Assembly: GCF_014218805.1 (NCBI RefSeq)
Contig: NZ_JACJUV010000001.1
Location: forward strand, 806,001-870,000
Direction: 5' to 3'
DNA: 64,000 bases
Source of the DNA: Teredinibacter franksiae
GTDB lineage: Bacteria > Pseudomonadota > Gammaproteobacteria > Pseudomonadales > Cellvibrionaceae
Shown here piece by piece: positions 46,096-57,434 of the stretch. The translations under genes were made by a program, and so were the position numbers. Positions within the stretch are counted from its first letter, which is position 1; every line of letters begins with the position of its first letter. The notes under the pieces are model-generated. The model was not told the DNA's origin, did no database searches, and was given only the letters and a program-made list of their open reading frames with translations.

Positions 46096-46458
46096 ATTTA
46101 AGTTCTCCTCATCAATTTCAATATAACTTCCCAATTCGATGACGATTCATTCGTTCTGGCAAATTGGATTCATAGTACCCTGTAAAGACGCATATGCGTC
46201 TGCGGGCGAATCTTATTTTATCTTTTATACATTTGCACGTTTTTGATGAATAATTAACAAAATATCTGGATTTATAGCCAAATTGTCTGATATTTCTCTC
46301 TTTCGGAATTTATTCCACGCTATTAGGCATGCGATCCCCATATTTTTTACTAACGTCGATAACCAGCAAACAAAAAAAACCTCCCGTTGGGAGGCTTTTT
46401 AAATAATATCGGAAGAGGTTTATCCACCTGCTTTTTAGCAGCACCCCCGAAACCTAAA
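46096..46458. promoter_or_regulatory. Intergenic region between adk and the AlgP-like gene
   Basis: A 363-nt AT-rich region holding the adk terminator (46372-46400) on its right and, to the left of it, the presumed promoter of the AlgP-like gene with GAGGAGAA as ribosome-binding site. No gene or RNA was recognised in 46120-46370. Confidence 0.5.
46372..46400 (-). terminator. Rho-independent terminator of adk
   Basis: CCTCCC (46380-46385) pairs with GGGAGG (46389-46394) around a 3-nt loop; on the minus strand an 8-nt U-run follows. It is 59 nt past the adk stop. Confidence 0.93.
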
Positions 46459-47542
<1,084 letters not shown>

Positions 47543-47881
47543 ATGACTGTTAAAAAGCTGGCAACCGCCTGGCAAAAAACCGCAAGCGCAAAGCTCGCTA
47601 ACGAGACCTACATTTTGAACCTAGCATTGGAGGATGCGGCCAGAGTGGATGCACTGGCAGAGCTGTATCCCCGCCGCACCAAAGAGCAACTGTTAAGCGA
47701 GCTGGTGTCCGCGGCTTTGGCCGAGCTGGAAGAGAGCCTTCCCTACGTAGCAGGAAGCAAGGTGATTGCACTTGACGAATCGGGCGACCCCATCTACGAA
47801 GACGTGGGCCCCACACCAGAATTTCTCGCGCTGTCTCGCGAATACCTAGCCAAACACCAAGACGCCAAAACCATCTGTTAA
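47543..47881 (+). CDS. Small conserved protein of unknown function (often labelled pilin-assembly or pili tip component)
   Basis: A 112-aa soluble protein from ATG 47543 (MTVKKLATAWQKTASAKLA); the earlier in-frame ATG at 47519 adds eight residues without an apparent Shine-Dalgarno sequence. It contains DAARVDALAELYPRRTKEQL, which looks like a ribbon-helix-helix-style helix pair, then LPYVAGSKVIALDESGDPIY and EDVGPTPEFLALSREYLAKH. I recall similar proteins in pseudomonads with the MTVK... start and EDVGPTP motif, loosely annotated as pili components, but nothing in the sequence supports a pilus role. Transcribed alone, convergent with mazG. Confidence 0.7.
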   Translation: MTVKKLATAWQKTASAKLANETYILNLALEDAARVDALAELYPRRTKEQLLSELVSAALAELEESLPYVAGSKVIALDESGDPIYEDVGPTPEFLALSREYLAKHQDAKTIC

Positions 47882-47902
47882 TGTTGAAATAAGCGTTCGG
47901 CG

Positions 47903-48745
47903 CTATCGCACGGGTTGACTATTATTTTTCGCCTGGCCCCATAGTGCGTCCATATCCGCTAACGTGGCGTTTTCCAGAGTTTGGCCGCGCGCCACTAATT
48001 CAGTCTCAATATAGTTGAAGCGCTGCTCGAATTTTAGGTTTGCACCACGCAGTACCTGCTCGGAATCCACCTTTAGGTGACGAGCGAGGTTGACGCAGGA
48101 AAATAACACATCGCCGAGTTCCTCAGCGGCTTCATTAGCCTGTACCTCTCGCGCATTTAGCACAGACTTAAGCTCGGCGATCTCCTCTTCGAGCTTGCTT
48201 ACTACCTCTATGGAGGCTGCCCAGTCAAAGCCAACTTTAGCCGCCCTTTTTTGCAGCTTTTCAGCGCGCTTCAGGGCAGGCAGCGCTCGCGGTACGTCAT
48301 CAAGCAACCGCTCTTTGCCTTTTTCACCACGCTCTTGTTGTTTGATATTCTCCCAGGACGCTTTGATATCACCCTCTGTGAGTAGCTGCCCCGCCTCTCG
48401 GCGACTTTGCAGGGTACCATCGGGAAATACGTGAGGGTGACGGCGAATCAGCTTAGCCGTTAATTCATGCACAACGTCCGAAAATTGCCAACGATTTTCC
48501 TCTTTTGCCAACTGACCATAGAAGACAACCTGAAAGAGTAAATCACCCAACTCCTCCTTCAAATGGTCGTAATCTTTTTGCTCAATGGCATCAACAACTT
48601 CGTAGGCTTCTTCAATGGTTGAAGGCGTAATAGACAGATAGTCTTGCTTGATATCCCAAGGACAACCGTCATCAGGGTTACGCAATCGCGCCATCAAGTA
48701 GAGTAAATCCTCTACAAGGTACTGCCGACGAGTACTGGTTTTCAC
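47903..48745 (-). CDS. mazG: Nucleoside triphosphate pyrophosphohydrolase MazG
   Basis: A 280-aa tandem MazG protein that hydrolyses NTPs/dNTPs to monophosphates and pyrophosphate; in E. coli it also modulates ppGpp levels. The first MazG domain includes CPWDIKQDYLSITPSTIEEA and EELGDLLFQVVFYGQLA; the second has EEIAELKSVLNAREV and AAEELGDVLFSCVNLARHL with the EExxE...ExxD metal pattern. It lies 5 nt downstream of relA on the same strand, as in many gammaproteobacteria, and is probably co-transcribed with it. Confidence 0.95.
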   Translation of the reverse strand: MKTSTRRQYLVEDLLYLMARLRNPDDGCPWDIKQDYLSITPSTIEEAYEVVDAIEQKDYDHLKEELGDLLFQVVFYGQLAKEENRWQFSDVVHELTAKLIRRHPHVFPDGTLQSRREAGQLLTEGDIKASWENIKQQERGEKGKERLLDDVPRALPALKRAEKLQKRAAKVGFDWAASIEVVSKLEEEIAELKSVLNAREVQANEAAEELGDVLFSCVNLARHLKVDSEQVLRGANLKFEQRFNYIETELVARGQTLENATLADMDALWGQAKNNSQPVR

Positions 48746-48750
48746 AAGCG

Positions 48751-50991
48751 TTATACCTTTCGCCTAACAGACGACACGTTGGGTAGATGATTGACTTTTG
48801 CCAACACTCTACTCAATTCACTGAAGTCCAATATTTCAATTTGCAGGGTCATATCCACGGTATTCTTACTTTTATTGGACAGCGTCTGCATAGCACTTAC
48901 GTTAATTTTCTCACGGTCGAGCAAGGTAGTAATATCACGCAGTAATCCATGGCGATCAAAAGCCTCAATGACAATAGACACCGAATAGGATTGCGTAGGC
49001 TCTTCCGCCCAGTCGACCGAAATAATACGTTCTGGCTCGATGGCCTGACGCTGCATAAAATTAATGCAGTCGAGTAGATGAATGGAAACACCTCGGCCCT
49101 GGGTAATGTAACCGGCGATGCGGTCTCCAGGTATGGGTTTACAGCATTGGGCAATGTGCGATAGCAGATTACCGACCCCATCAATAAACACATCGGCACC
49201 GCCGACTTCATTGGTGGCCCGACCAACAAGAGACGCAACCGGGTTCTCTTGTTTATCAATATTCAGCAATCGCTGAGCAAGATTAATAACCTTCTCAACA
49301 CCAATATCAGCATTACCCACCGCCGCATATAGGTCGTCCAATGTTTTCAAATTGAGCTTGCCGGCGAGATCCTGATAGTCGAAATTCTCTACCGCAAGGC
49401 GCTTGAATTCGTGGTCCAGCAGGGTACGGCCATCAGCGACGTTTTGGTCGCGGTCCTGCTCCTTAAACCAGTGCTGTAATTTACTTCGCGCACGAGACGT
49501 GGTGATATAACCCAAGTTTGAGTTAAGCCAGTCCCGGCTAGGTGCTTCGCGTTTACCCGTGAGAATTTGTATCTGATCCGAGGTGCGCAGCGCATGGTTC
49601 AAAGGAACGATGCGGCCATTTACCTTCGCTCCTCGACAACGAATGCCAACATCTGAATGAATGCGAAAAGCGAAATCTACGGGTGTTGCATGCGCGGGCA
49701 AGTCAATCACATGGCCATCGGGAGTAAAAACGTATATGCGATCTTGCTCGATGGTTTTCGGTAGGTATTCGTCCAGCGGATTTCCGCCAATTTCCTCGTG
49801 CCATTCAAGTACCTGTCGTAGCCACTCGATCTTTTTTTCGTAGCTGCCCGTATCATCAGCGGTATCGGTATCTTTGTAGCGCCAGTGTGCACATACACCA
49901 TATTCCGCTTCGTCGTGCATACCCTTGCTACGAATTTGAACTTCCAACACCTGATTGTCCGACCCCTTCACCGCCGTATGTAGGGAGCGATAGCCATTTT
50001 CCTTTGGGTTGGCGATGTAATCATCGAACTCTCCGGGAATATTGCGCCATAGCGCGTGAACCAAGCCTAAAACGGTGTAGCACTCACGCTCGTTGTTCAC
50101 CAATATGCGTACAGCGCGAATATCATAAACTTCAGAAAAACCTATTTTTTTACGCCGCATCTTTCGCCAAATACTGTAGATATGCTTGGCGCGGCCAAAG
50201 ATATCGGCCTTAATACCCTCTTTCCCGAGGGCATCGTGCAACAGCGCAATTACCTTATCGATATACGCTTGCCGGTCTAACCGACGCTCGTCCAATAATT
50301 TTGCGATGTATTTGTAGTCGAATGGTTGTAGATAGCGAAAAGCCAGGTCTTCCAGCTCCCACTTAATATGCCCAATACCCAGCCGATGAGCCAGTGGCGC
50401 AAATACCTCGGAAACTTCTCTGGCGACCTTTTGTCGCCGCTCAGCAGGCGCATTTTTGACAGCACGAATGGCACAGGTACGCTCCGCAAGTTTGATGAGC
50501 GCTACCCTGACATCATCAACCAACGCCACCAGCATTTTGCGTACATTTTCCGCCTGCTCTTCCGATTGCTGGCCAAATACTGATTCGTTAGAGTGATTGG
50601 ACAGGCCGCTGATGGCAGCCATCTGCTGTACGCCCTCAATTAGCCTAGCAACCACCTCTCCGAACTGTTCGCGCACAGTTTCAATGGACAGTTTTTGCTC
50701 GCGCACGCTGCGGTACAAAATGGCCGCCATCAAGGTTTCTTCGTCAAGTTGCAAATCAGCCAGTATTTCGGCCATTTCCAACCCGGCATTGAGCGTAGAG
50801 TAGCCCTCCCCCCATCCGGCGTTATTAATGCCGTCACGGCTTACCACCTGCTGCGCAAGCATACAGGCTTGATGGAGGCATTCCTGAGTCGGCTCTGGGA
50901 CATGCGCCAGCTCTTGGATACGCTTCGTCCAAGCGGTGATATCCACTGCGCCTTCGTGGTCGATTGGGTGGTCTTGCCTGACTTTAACCAT
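48751..50991 (-). CDS. relA: GTP pyrophosphokinase RelA
   Basis: A 746-aa ribosome-associated (p)ppGpp synthetase of the stringent response. The N-terminal pseudo-hydrolase region lacks the HD catalytic pair (AAILYRSVREQ), as in RelA rather than SpoT. The synthetase is intact (IFGRAKHIYSIWRKM, YDIRAVRILVNN, IANPKENGYRSLHTAV), followed by TGS (IYVFTPDGHVIDLPAHATPV), a helical/zinc-finger region (HIAQCCKPIPGDRIAGYITQ) and a C-terminal ACT domain. Length matches E. coli RelA (744). Downstream is mazG, upstream cysM; rlmD (rumA), which lies here in Pseudomonas, is absent. Confidence 0.97.
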   Translation of the reverse strand: MVKVRQDHPIDHEGAVDITAWTKRIQELAHVPEPTQECLHQACMLAQQVVSRDGINNAGWGEGYSTLNAGLEMAEILADLQLDEETLMAAILYRSVREQKLSIETVREQFGEVVARLIEGVQQMAAISGLSNHSNESVFGQQSEEQAENVRKMLVALVDDVRVALIKLAERTCAIRAVKNAPAERRQKVAREVSEVFAPLAHRLGIGHIKWELEDLAFRYLQPFDYKYIAKLLDERRLDRQAYIDKVIALLHDALGKEGIKADIFGRAKHIYSIWRKMRRKKIGFSEVYDIRAVRILVNNERECYTVLGLVHALWRNIPGEFDDYIANPKENGYRSLHTAVKGSDNQVLEVQIRSKGMHDEAEYGVCAHWRYKDTDTADDTGSYEKKIEWLRQVLEWHEEIGGNPLDEYLPKTIEQDRIYVFTPDGHVIDLPAHATPVDFAFRIHSDVGIRCRGAKVNGRIVPLNHALRTSDQIQILTGKREAPSRDWLNSNLGYITTSRARSKLQHWFKEQDRDQNVADGRTLLDHEFKRLAVENFDYQDLAGKLNLKTLDDLYAAVGNADIGVEKVINLAQRLLNIDKQENPVASLVGRATNEVGGADVFIDGVGNLLSHIAQCCKPIPGDRIAGYITQGRGVSIHLLDCINFMQRQAIEPERIISVDWAEEPTQSYSVSIVIEAFDRHGLLRDITTLLDREKINVSAMQTLSNKSKNTVDMTLQIEILDFSELSRVLAKVNHLPNVSSVRRKV

Positions 50992-51011
50992 TTAGAGTTT
51001 CAGCCCCTTGA

Positions 51012-51914
51012 CTATGCAGACGGTGGGTTAAAGATACCTGAAGAGAGATAACGATCTCCCCGATCGCAAATTATGGCGACAATGACGGCATTTTCCACTT
51101 TTTGACTAATTTCTAATGCAGCCGCGACCGCACCACCGGAAGAAACCCCACAAAAAATACCCTCTTTTCGGGCTAAATCACGCATGGTGTCTTCGGCAAG
51201 CCGCTGAGACATATTAACCACTAGGTCGATATCCTCATCATTAAATATCGAAGGTAAATACGCTTTCGGCCAACGACGAATACCCGGAATAGCGGCTCCT
51301 TCTTCCGGCTGCAGGCCAACAATCTGAACGTTTGCGTTCTGCTCTTTAAGATAACGCGAGACCCCCATAATGGTGCCAGTGGTTCCCATAGAGCTGACAA
51401 AGTGGGTAACCATACCAGCCGTTTGAGACCAAATCTCCGGCCCGGTTCCGCCGTAATGAGCCAACGGGTTGTCGCTGTTACCAAATTGGTCGAGCACTAT
51501 ACCCCGGCCTTCACTCTCCATTTTCTGCGCAAGATCACGAGCACCCTCCATGCCTTTGTCCTTAGACACCAAGATTAATTCGGCACCATAGGCCGCCATT
51601 GAGGCCTTGCGTTCGTCAGTAGCATTTTCGGGCATGATCAAAATCATACTATAACCCTTCACGGCTGCAGCCATGGCCAAGGCTATACCCGTGTTACCGC
51701 TTGTCGCCTCGATTAACGTATCACCGGGCTGTATCCGTCCCCGGGACTCAGCATGGTTGATCATCGACAAAGCCGGACGATCTTTCACTGAACCCGCCGG
51801 GTTATTGCCCTCAAGTTTCACCAGAACCGTATTGCGCTCGGTTCCGGCCAATCGCTGAAGCCGCACCAGCGGCGTCTGACCAATGCAGGATTCAATGGTA
51901 GGAAATTCCTTCAT
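51012..51914 (-). CDS. cysM: Cysteine synthase B
   Basis: A 300-aa PLP enzyme that makes cysteine (or S-sulfocysteine) from O-acetylserine. The PLP-lysine motif is NPAGSVKDRPALSM, the substrate loop EATSGNTGIALAMAAA, and the cofactor phosphate loop GVSSGGAVAAAL. The sequence around IGQTPLVRLQRL and GIRRWPKAYLP is of the CysM rather than CysK type. It lies 20 nt before relA on the same strand and is divergent from gacS. Confidence 0.95.
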   Translation of the reverse strand: MKEFPTIESCIGQTPLVRLQRLAGTERNTVLVKLEGNNPAGSVKDRPALSMINHAESRGRIQPGDTLIEATSGNTGIALAMAAAVKGYSMILIMPENATDERKASMAAYGAELILVSKDKGMEGARDLAQKMESEGRGIVLDQFGNSDNPLAHYGGTGPEIWSQTAGMVTHFVSSMGTTGTIMGVSRYLKEQNANVQIVGLQPEEGAAIPGIRRWPKAYLPSIFNDEDIDLVVNMSQRLAEDTMRDLARKEGIFCGVSSGGAVAAALEISQKVENAVIVAIICDRGDRYLSSGIFNPPSA

Positions 51915-52234
51915 CCTTGTTGTGTCTCACCCAGGTTTGTTGTTTGCTTTTGCACTTTATTCTACTGTAGCTATTCGTTTACCATTAGCGCCGAACGATC
52001 GCGCGCTAGCAAGGATTGGTACTCAGTCTGAAGCGACTTACTTTGCTTAACAAATGGCTTAGCTCGTAGGGAGCGCAATTCTAGCAGTTCTACTTCCTAA
52101 ATATCGTCTTTTTGCCTATGCTATCCGGGAATTTGAAAGTGAAACCGATAACAATGCAGACACCTTACCCACAGGTTCGTTACCCGTAAATTCGCGTTAC
52201 AGATTCGCGCACCCTTTTCCTCCAAGGCCATTAG
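51915..52234. promoter_or_regulatory. Divergent intergenic region cysM / gacS
   Basis: A 320-nt spacer that should contain the promoters of the cysM-relA-mazG unit and of gacS. The gacS start is preceded by AAGG at a suitable distance (52225-52228). No hairpin, small gene or RNA was recognised. Confidence 0.45.
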
Positions 52235-55087
52235 ATGTCTAGAAATCGAGCAATCAATACAAAACTGGTTCAGTTAATCCTAATACCCTGCTCCTTTGCA
52301 CTACTCGGGCTTGCGATTCTCTTCTACTTGTTGCAGAGCCAGTTTTTACAGGAACGCAAAGAACAACACGACAACTTCCTCGATACGCTGCTAATTAACT
52401 TCGCCACACAGCAACATCATGCCACCTCGCTGGAAGCATTTAGCGATACAATCCTAAGTATGGAAGGCAGTTTGTCCTTCGCGCTATTGAACAATGAATT
52501 AGAACCCGTGTGGGAACGAGGCATTCCCCTAAAGCCTTACCAGATAGACTACCTAGAGCAGCATGTATCCAACGAAATCGGCCGCCAAAACCGCTGTATA
52601 GAGCGCAAATGTTATTTAATTATCCCCCCTCCCGAAGCGAGCCTTGATGCACTAACAGCCCCCATTGCCAATGCCAGTTTTTTCCTAGTGGTCACAGACA
52701 ACCTCGGGCACTCCTTGGCTCGCTATCAGTTTTTGCTAGCGTTAGTTCTAGGCTTAGCCATTTGTATGGTGCTAGCCGGAATACTATTGAACCAATTTAA
52801 ATGTAAAATCATTATGCCCCTAGAAAATATACACTCGGGTATTCGCGAATACATTAACGGTCGCTACGGGAAAAACATTGTCGTTGAGCAAGAAGATATT
52901 TACGGCGACTTGGTCGAAGACATTAACGAATTAGCCACGCTGCAAAAAACCTCACAGGAAGATTTGCAAAAAAATATTGACCAATCAACGTCCGAGCTTC
53001 GAGAAACCCTAGAAACAGTCGAAATTCAAAACATTGAACTTGATATCGCCCGTAAAACCGCGCTAGAAAGTAGCCGAGTTAAATCGGAGTTTCTAGCCAA
53101 CACTAGCCACGAAATCCGCACCCCGCTAAATGGCATTATCGGCTTTTCCGAGTTACTGAAAAAAACCGTAATGAATTCACAGCAGGCAGAGTACCTAGAG
53201 ACAATTGATGAGTCGGCCAAAGGGCTGCTAACCATCATTAACGACATTCTAGATTTTTCGCGCCTCGAAATAGGCAAGCTTACACTTGAATATAAACCCG
53301 TTCGATTACGGCAGGTAATTGAAGAGTCTCTGCGTTTACAAGCGCCCTCCGCACACGAAAAAAAATTGCGCTTACTCACCATTATCGATCACGACATTCC
53401 CGAGCACCTACTGGGCGACCCGCTGCGTTTAAAACAGGTCTTGACCAACTTGCTTTCCAATGCCATTAAATTTACCAATACCGGCCACATACTCATCAGC
53501 GTCGGCAAGGAAGACCGCGCAGACAACCAAATCTCTCTACAATTTCGTATCACCGATAGCGGCATCGGCTTGAATCAGGCCCAACAAGACAAATTATTCG
53601 ACGCTTTTACGCAATTGGATTCGAGCGAAAGCCGTGCTCACGGCGGCACAGGATTAGGACTTGCCATTGCCAAAGGGCTTGTTGATCGCATGCACGGCCA
53701 AATCGGTGTAGACAGCGAACCCGGTAAAGGCGCGACCTTCTGGTTTTCCTCCACCTTGGGCCGCAACCCAAATGCCGCTAATACCTCAGGCTATTTAACC
53801 GGAACACTGCGCAACGTACGCGCCATGGTTTACGACTGTTCCTCCATGAGCCGTACGGAAATCACTCATTACATGCGCGGCTGGGGAGCCGAAATAAACG
53901 AGATATCTAGGTTCGAAGATATTGATGAAAAAACCGCCTATGCCTGCCGTTCGGGGCAAATACATTTAGCCATCGTCGACGCGCAGGTAAACGATAAAAC
54001 CTTCGACAAGCTCAAGCTGCGTAAGATTATTGACGTGCTCAACTTAGACTACTCCATTCCGGTTATTGTTTTGGCATCACCCTCCATTCAGCGCCTTATA
54101 GAACCTGCCATTACCGGTACTCACTCGGTCATATTACAGCGCCCGATATTATGTAACCGCCTACATCAAACGGTATGCGAACAACTAGGCATTATCATTC
54201 CGGACACTGAGCAGGAAATGGCACCTTCACAGGGGGTAGTAACAGAGCCCAACAAACAAACACGCATTCTGGCCGTAGACGATAATCCGGCAAATCTGCG
54301 ACTGGTCAGTGAACTACTAAAAGACATTGACGTTGATGTAACATCCGTCGATAACGGAGCCGACGCAGTAAAGCTCTGCGACTCCACCAGTTTTGACTTA
54401 ATATTAATGGATATCCAAATGCCGGGGATGGACGGTATCGAAGCAACCAAGGAACTGCGTAAGCGTGAAAAACCAGACCACCGCACGCCAGTTGTTGCTC
54501 TCACTGCTCACGCCGCCAACGAGCAGAAATCAAAACTTCTTCTAGCCGGTATGGACGACTATCTCACCAAACCGGTGAGTGAAAATGAACTTCGGCACAT
54601 TATTGACCGCTGGGTATCGCGCAACCCCTACAAGCGAACGGAACCCCCTATCATCAGAGCTTCAACACCGAGCCCGGACGCCGAGTTAATCGACAACGAA
54701 CCAGATGAATCAGAAAAACTTATTAACATTCAGCATTCACTGGAGCTGGCCAAAAATAAGCCTGATCTCGCCCGAGATATGCTCAACATGCTCCTAGATT
54801 CACTACCGGTAACTCGTACCAACATTGAAACTTACCTTAGCGAAGGCAACCACAAGGAATTACAGGAAACCATCCATAAACTGCACGGTGGTTGCTGCTA
54901 TTGCGGCGTTCCACGGCTAAAAAAGTACAGCGCAGAGCTGGATGCCAAAATGCAAAGCGCACTGGAAAAGGACGAAGTGACCCCCTTACTTGAAGAAAAA
55001 GTTGCGCATTTACTTAGCGTTATTAATCAGCAGCTGGAATGGCAGGCCTCTGTCGAGGTCGAAGCACTTTTTTCTGATGAAGACTGA
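52235..55087 (+). CDS. gacS: Hybrid histidine kinase GacS/BarA
   Basis: A 950-aa tripartite hybrid kinase. TM1 is at about 13-33, TM2 at about 165-187, with a periplasmic region between; a HAMP-type linker follows. The dimerisation H-box SHEIRTPLNGIIGFSELL carries His292, and the ATPase part has LTNLLSNAIKFTN and GGTGLGLAIAKGLVDRM. A degenerate receiver-like segment (about 515-640) precedes the true receiver (about 670-790; LILMDIQMPGMDG). The C-terminal Hpt has KLHGGCCYCGVPRLK. The architecture and the neighbouring cysM match Pseudomonas GacS, which controls Csr/Rsm small RNAs through GacA. Overlaps the next gene by 1 nt. Confidence 0.93.
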   Translation: MSRNRAINTKLVQLILIPCSFALLGLAILFYLLQSQFLQERKEQHDNFLDTLLINFATQQHHATSLEAFSDTILSMEGSLSFALLNNELEPVWERGIPLKPYQIDYLEQHVSNEIGRQNRCIERKCYLIIPPPEASLDALTAPIANASFFLVVTDNLGHSLARYQFLLALVLGLAICMVLAGILLNQFKCKIIMPLENIHSGIREYINGRYGKNIVVEQEDIYGDLVEDINELATLQKTSQEDLQKNIDQSTSELRETLETVEIQNIELDIARKTALESSRVKSEFLANTSHEIRTPLNGIIGFSELLKKTVMNSQQAEYLETIDESAKGLLTIINDILDFSRLEIGKLTLEYKPVRLRQVIEESLRLQAPSAHEKKLRLLTIIDHDIPEHLLGDPLRLKQVLTNLLSNAIKFTNTGHILISVGKEDRADNQISLQFRITDSGIGLNQAQQDKLFDAFTQLDSSESRAHGGTGLGLAIAKGLVDRMHGQIGVDSEPGKGATFWFSSTLGRNPNAANTSGYLTGTLRNVRAMVYDCSSMSRTEITHYMRGWGAEINEISRFEDIDEKTAYACRSGQIHLAIVDAQVNDKTFDKLKLRKIIDVLNLDYSIPVIVLASPSIQRLIEPAITGTHSVILQRPILCNRLHQTVCEQLGIIIPDTEQEMAPSQGVVTEPNKQTRILAVDDNPANLRLVSELLKDIDVDVTSVDNGADAVKLCDSTSFDLILMDIQMPGMDGIEATKELRKREKPDHRTPVVALTAHAANEQKSKLLLAGMDDYLTKPVSENELRHIIDRWVSRNPYKRTEPPIIRASTPSPDAELIDNEPDESEKLINIQHSLELAKNKPDLARDMLNMLLDSLPVTRTNIETYLSEGNHKELQETIHKLHGGCCYCGVPRLKKYSAELDAKMQSALEKDEVTPLLEEKVAHLLSVINQQLEWQASVEVEALFSDED

Positions 55088-55842
55088 TGATCATCAGACT
55101 TCTCCTGAAAAGTATGTTGCTACCGCCACTTTGCCAAATTATATTGGCAGGCGCCGGGCTCTGGCTGTTACGGCGGCATCCAGCCACGGGAAAAGCGTTG
55201 ATCGCTACTAGCCTTACCAGCTTATTTGCTCTTGCGACGCCTCTCGCCAGCAACGCTCTGCACGCGCGCTTAGAAAACACACCGGCCCTCTCACCCGAAA
55301 CACTGCCTAGTATTGACGCCCAGGCCATTGTCGTATTGACCGGCGCCCAAAATAACGATACTCCGGAATTTGGTCACCCAATTTCCTCCGGTGAAGCTTT
55401 AATGCGACTGAGATACGCTGCTTTCCTGCAGCGCCGTACGCAATTACCTTTATTAGTGACAGGTGGCTTCACAGCAGGCGAAACCACCACAAGTCTCGCC
55501 CACACAGCAGCATTCGATTTACAGGACGGATTTCAAGTAACACCCGAATGGCTGGAAAGTAGCAGCAGAACAACCGACGAAAACGCTAAATTCAGTTACG
55601 ACATGTTAGCGGCAATAAATATCGATAAAATTTTACTCGTATCAAGCGCATATCACATGCCGAGAGCACAACTATTATTCGAAGCAGCCGGGTTTGAGGT
55701 TGTGCCAGCACCGACCTATTTTGTCTCTCAACAACCGTTTCGGTTTCACCAGCTCATTCCAAGTGCACGCGCACTCAGTGACAGCACCCAAGCCTTACAC
55801 GAATGGTTAGGATTACTCTATTACAGAGTGAAAACTACCTAA
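55087..55842 (+). CDS. YdcF/ElyC-family (DUF218) membrane protein
   Basis: A 251-aa protein with two hydrophobic N-terminal segments (about 5-27 and 35-55) and a cytoplasmic- or periplasm-facing DUF218 domain. Family motifs are AIVVLTGAQNNDTPEFG, MRLRYAAFLQRRTQLPLLVTGG, ESSSRTTDENAKFSYDML, ILLVSSAYHMPRAQLLFEAA and the C-terminal LHEWLGLLYYR. ElyC, the best-known member, affects lipid-carrier use in envelope synthesis; the reaction is unknown. It starts at the last base of the gacS stop and ends convergently with recO, overlapping it by 8 nt. Confidence 0.87.
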   Translation: MIIRLLLKSMLLPPLCQIILAGAGLWLLRRHPATGKALIATSLTSLFALATPLASNALHARLENTPALSPETLPSIDAQAIVVLTGAQNNDTPEFGHPISSGEALMRLRYAAFLQRRTQLPLLVTGGFTAGETTTSLAHTAAFDLQDGFQVTPEWLESSSRTTDENAKFSYDMLAAINIDKILLVSSAYHMPRAQLLFEAAGFEVVPAPTYFVSQQPFRFHQLIPSARALSDSTQALHEWLGLLYYRVKTT

Positions 55843-56545
55843 ACAACTCGCGACTCTGTAATGGTTTACCTCCCAAGAGATTGGCAAGCGCGATTCTAGC
55901 TAACCTTTTGGCGGCCGCACGCGTTGGCGGCGAGGACCAACTTTGATTACCGATGAGCACAATCTCGCTCGCGGTAAAAATGTCACTCTGAGCAGCAGGC
56001 GTTGTGGCCTCGACCACAACGGGCCTAAAGCCATGGTCATAGCGGTAATGAATTTTAGATCCGTCAACAATGGGCTTACCTACTACATCTTCTGTAAAGT
56101 TCACCGCGTAACCCAATTCTTCTATCAAATGAAATTCAAACTGCCTTAACGCAATATCTTCCTCACCAGATTCCGCTAGTGCCAAGCGACTCAAACAAAG
56201 TCCGTAAGCGTCAAACAAATTGATATTCGCGTCATCCGTCGCAAGCAAACGCTGCAACAATTCATTGACGTAAAGCCCGCAAAACAGCTTTACGCCTTTC
56301 GCTAACAGTTGCGGGCTCACTTGTTCGTAGTGGGTAAGGTTTTTAAGTCCAGATTTACCCGAAAAATTGATCACAAAAGGGGTAAAAGCCTGTGGACGAA
56401 CAACGCCGGGAGACTTTCGCTTAGGCATACGCAGCGCCGCTGTAAAACGGCCGTGTTCGCGTGTAAAGAGTTCAATAAGAATTCGACTATCGGTGTAGTC
56501 GCGGTGGTGCAGAATATAGGCAGGGTGGTGCTCTACCTTAATCAT
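55835..56545 (-). CDS. recO: DNA repair protein RecO
   Basis: RecO anneals strands and loads RecA with RecR in gap repair. The N-terminal OB fold ([23 protein letters not shown]) and the following [11 protein letters not shown] are typical; the helical C-terminal domain includes [14 protein letters not shown] and [18 protein letters not shown]. Like many proteobacterial RecO proteins it lacks zinc-finger cysteines. The ATG at 56543-56545 overlaps the era stop (ATGATTAA), giving 236 aa; the longer frame to 56590 lies inside era and is rejected. Confidence 0.94.
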   Translation of the reverse strand: MIKVEHHPAYILHHRDYTDSRILIELFTREHGRFTAALRMPKRKSPGVVRPQAFTPFVINFSGKSGLKNLTHYEQVSPQLLAKGVKLFCGLYVNELLQRLLATDDANINLFDAYGLCLSRLALAESGEEDIALRQFEFHLIEELGYAVNFTEDVVGKPIVDGSKIHYRYDHGFRPVVVEATTPAAQSDIFTASEIVLIGNQSWSSPPTRAAAKRLARIALANLLGGKPLQSRELFR

Positions 56546-57434
56546 CAAAACCAAGGCTACGTAGGGCGCGCTCATCGTCTGACCAGCCACGCCTCACTTT
56601 TACCCAGAGGTTAAGCATTACTTTTGAATCGAAGAGCTTTTCCATATCAAGCCTTGCCTGCTGACCAATTTGCTTGATACGGTCGCCTTTATCGCCAATC
56701 AACATTCTTTTCTGACCCGATCTCTCCACCAAAATCGCGGCGCTAATGGTAATAAGATTACCCTCTTCCACGAACTCTTCAATTTCGACCGCAGACTGAT
56801 ATGGCACCTCATCCCCTAGCTGGCGGGTAATCTTCTCACGGACTATCTCAGACGCCAGAAAGCGTGAGTTTTTATCGGTAATCTGGTCTTCAGGAAAATA
56901 GTGTTCGCCCTCTGGCAGGCGCTCGACAACCAGCCGTTCCAACTGATCTAGATTTTGCATTTTCAATGCAGAAATTGGCACCAACTCGGCCTTAGGCATG
57001 CGCTCGGCTAACTTTTGTAGGTGAGGCAATAGGTCGGATTTATTTTCTATTTGATCAACCTTATTGATAGCAACAATTATGGGGCAGTCAACATTATTTA
57101 CCTGCTGCTCTACCCAGTCGTCCTCTTCCGTCCACTGTTTTTTATCCACCACAAAAATCACAACATCCACATCCTTCAATGCGGAGGAAGCGGTTTTATT
57201 CATAAATTTGTTGATGGCTTTTTCTTGGCCTTTGTGAATACCAGGAGTATCCACAAACAACATCTGTACGTGCCCAACAGTTTTAATGCCAAGCACGTTA
57301 TTGCGTGTAGTTTGCGGCTTGCGGGAAGTAATGCTGATTTTTTGTTCCAGCAGATGATTTAACAGTGTCGATTTACCTACATTAGGTCGGCCGACAATGG
57401 CTATATAGCCGGATACAGATTTACTGGGCATCAT
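56538..57434 (-). CDS. era: GTPase Era
   Basis: A 298-aa ribosome-assembly GTPase that binds the 3' end of 16S rRNA. G1 is [10 protein letters not shown]2/switch region KPQTTRNN, G3 DTPGIHKG, G4 INKVDQ; the C-terminal KH domain contains [24 protein letters not shown] at the start leaves a choice of two adjacent ATGs. It is separated from rnc by 165 nt containing inverted repeats, but the pair is conserved as an operon in gammaproteobacteria; its stop overlaps the recO start. Confidence 0.97.
   Translation of the reverse strand: MMPSKSVSGYIAIVGRPNVGKSTLLNHLLEQKISITSRKPQTTRNNVLGIKTVGHVQMLFVDTPGIHKGQEKAINKFMNKTASSALKDVDVVIFVVDKKQWTEEDDWVEQQVNNVDCPIIVAINKVDQIENKSDLLPHLQKLAERMPKAELVPISALKMQNLDQLERLVVERLPEGEHYFPEDQITDKNSRFLASEIVREKITRQLGDEVPYQSAVEIEEFVEEGNLITISAAILVERSGQKRMLIGDKGDRIKQIGQQARLDMEKLFDSKVMLNLWVKVRRGWSDDERALRSLGFDD

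Noticed and set aside
45050..46126. 358-codon plus-strand frame opposite tsaB and the AlgP-like gene
   Set aside because: It is the antisense of low-complexity Lys/Ala codons and gives Ala/Leu-rich nonsense crossing two real genes and a terminator.
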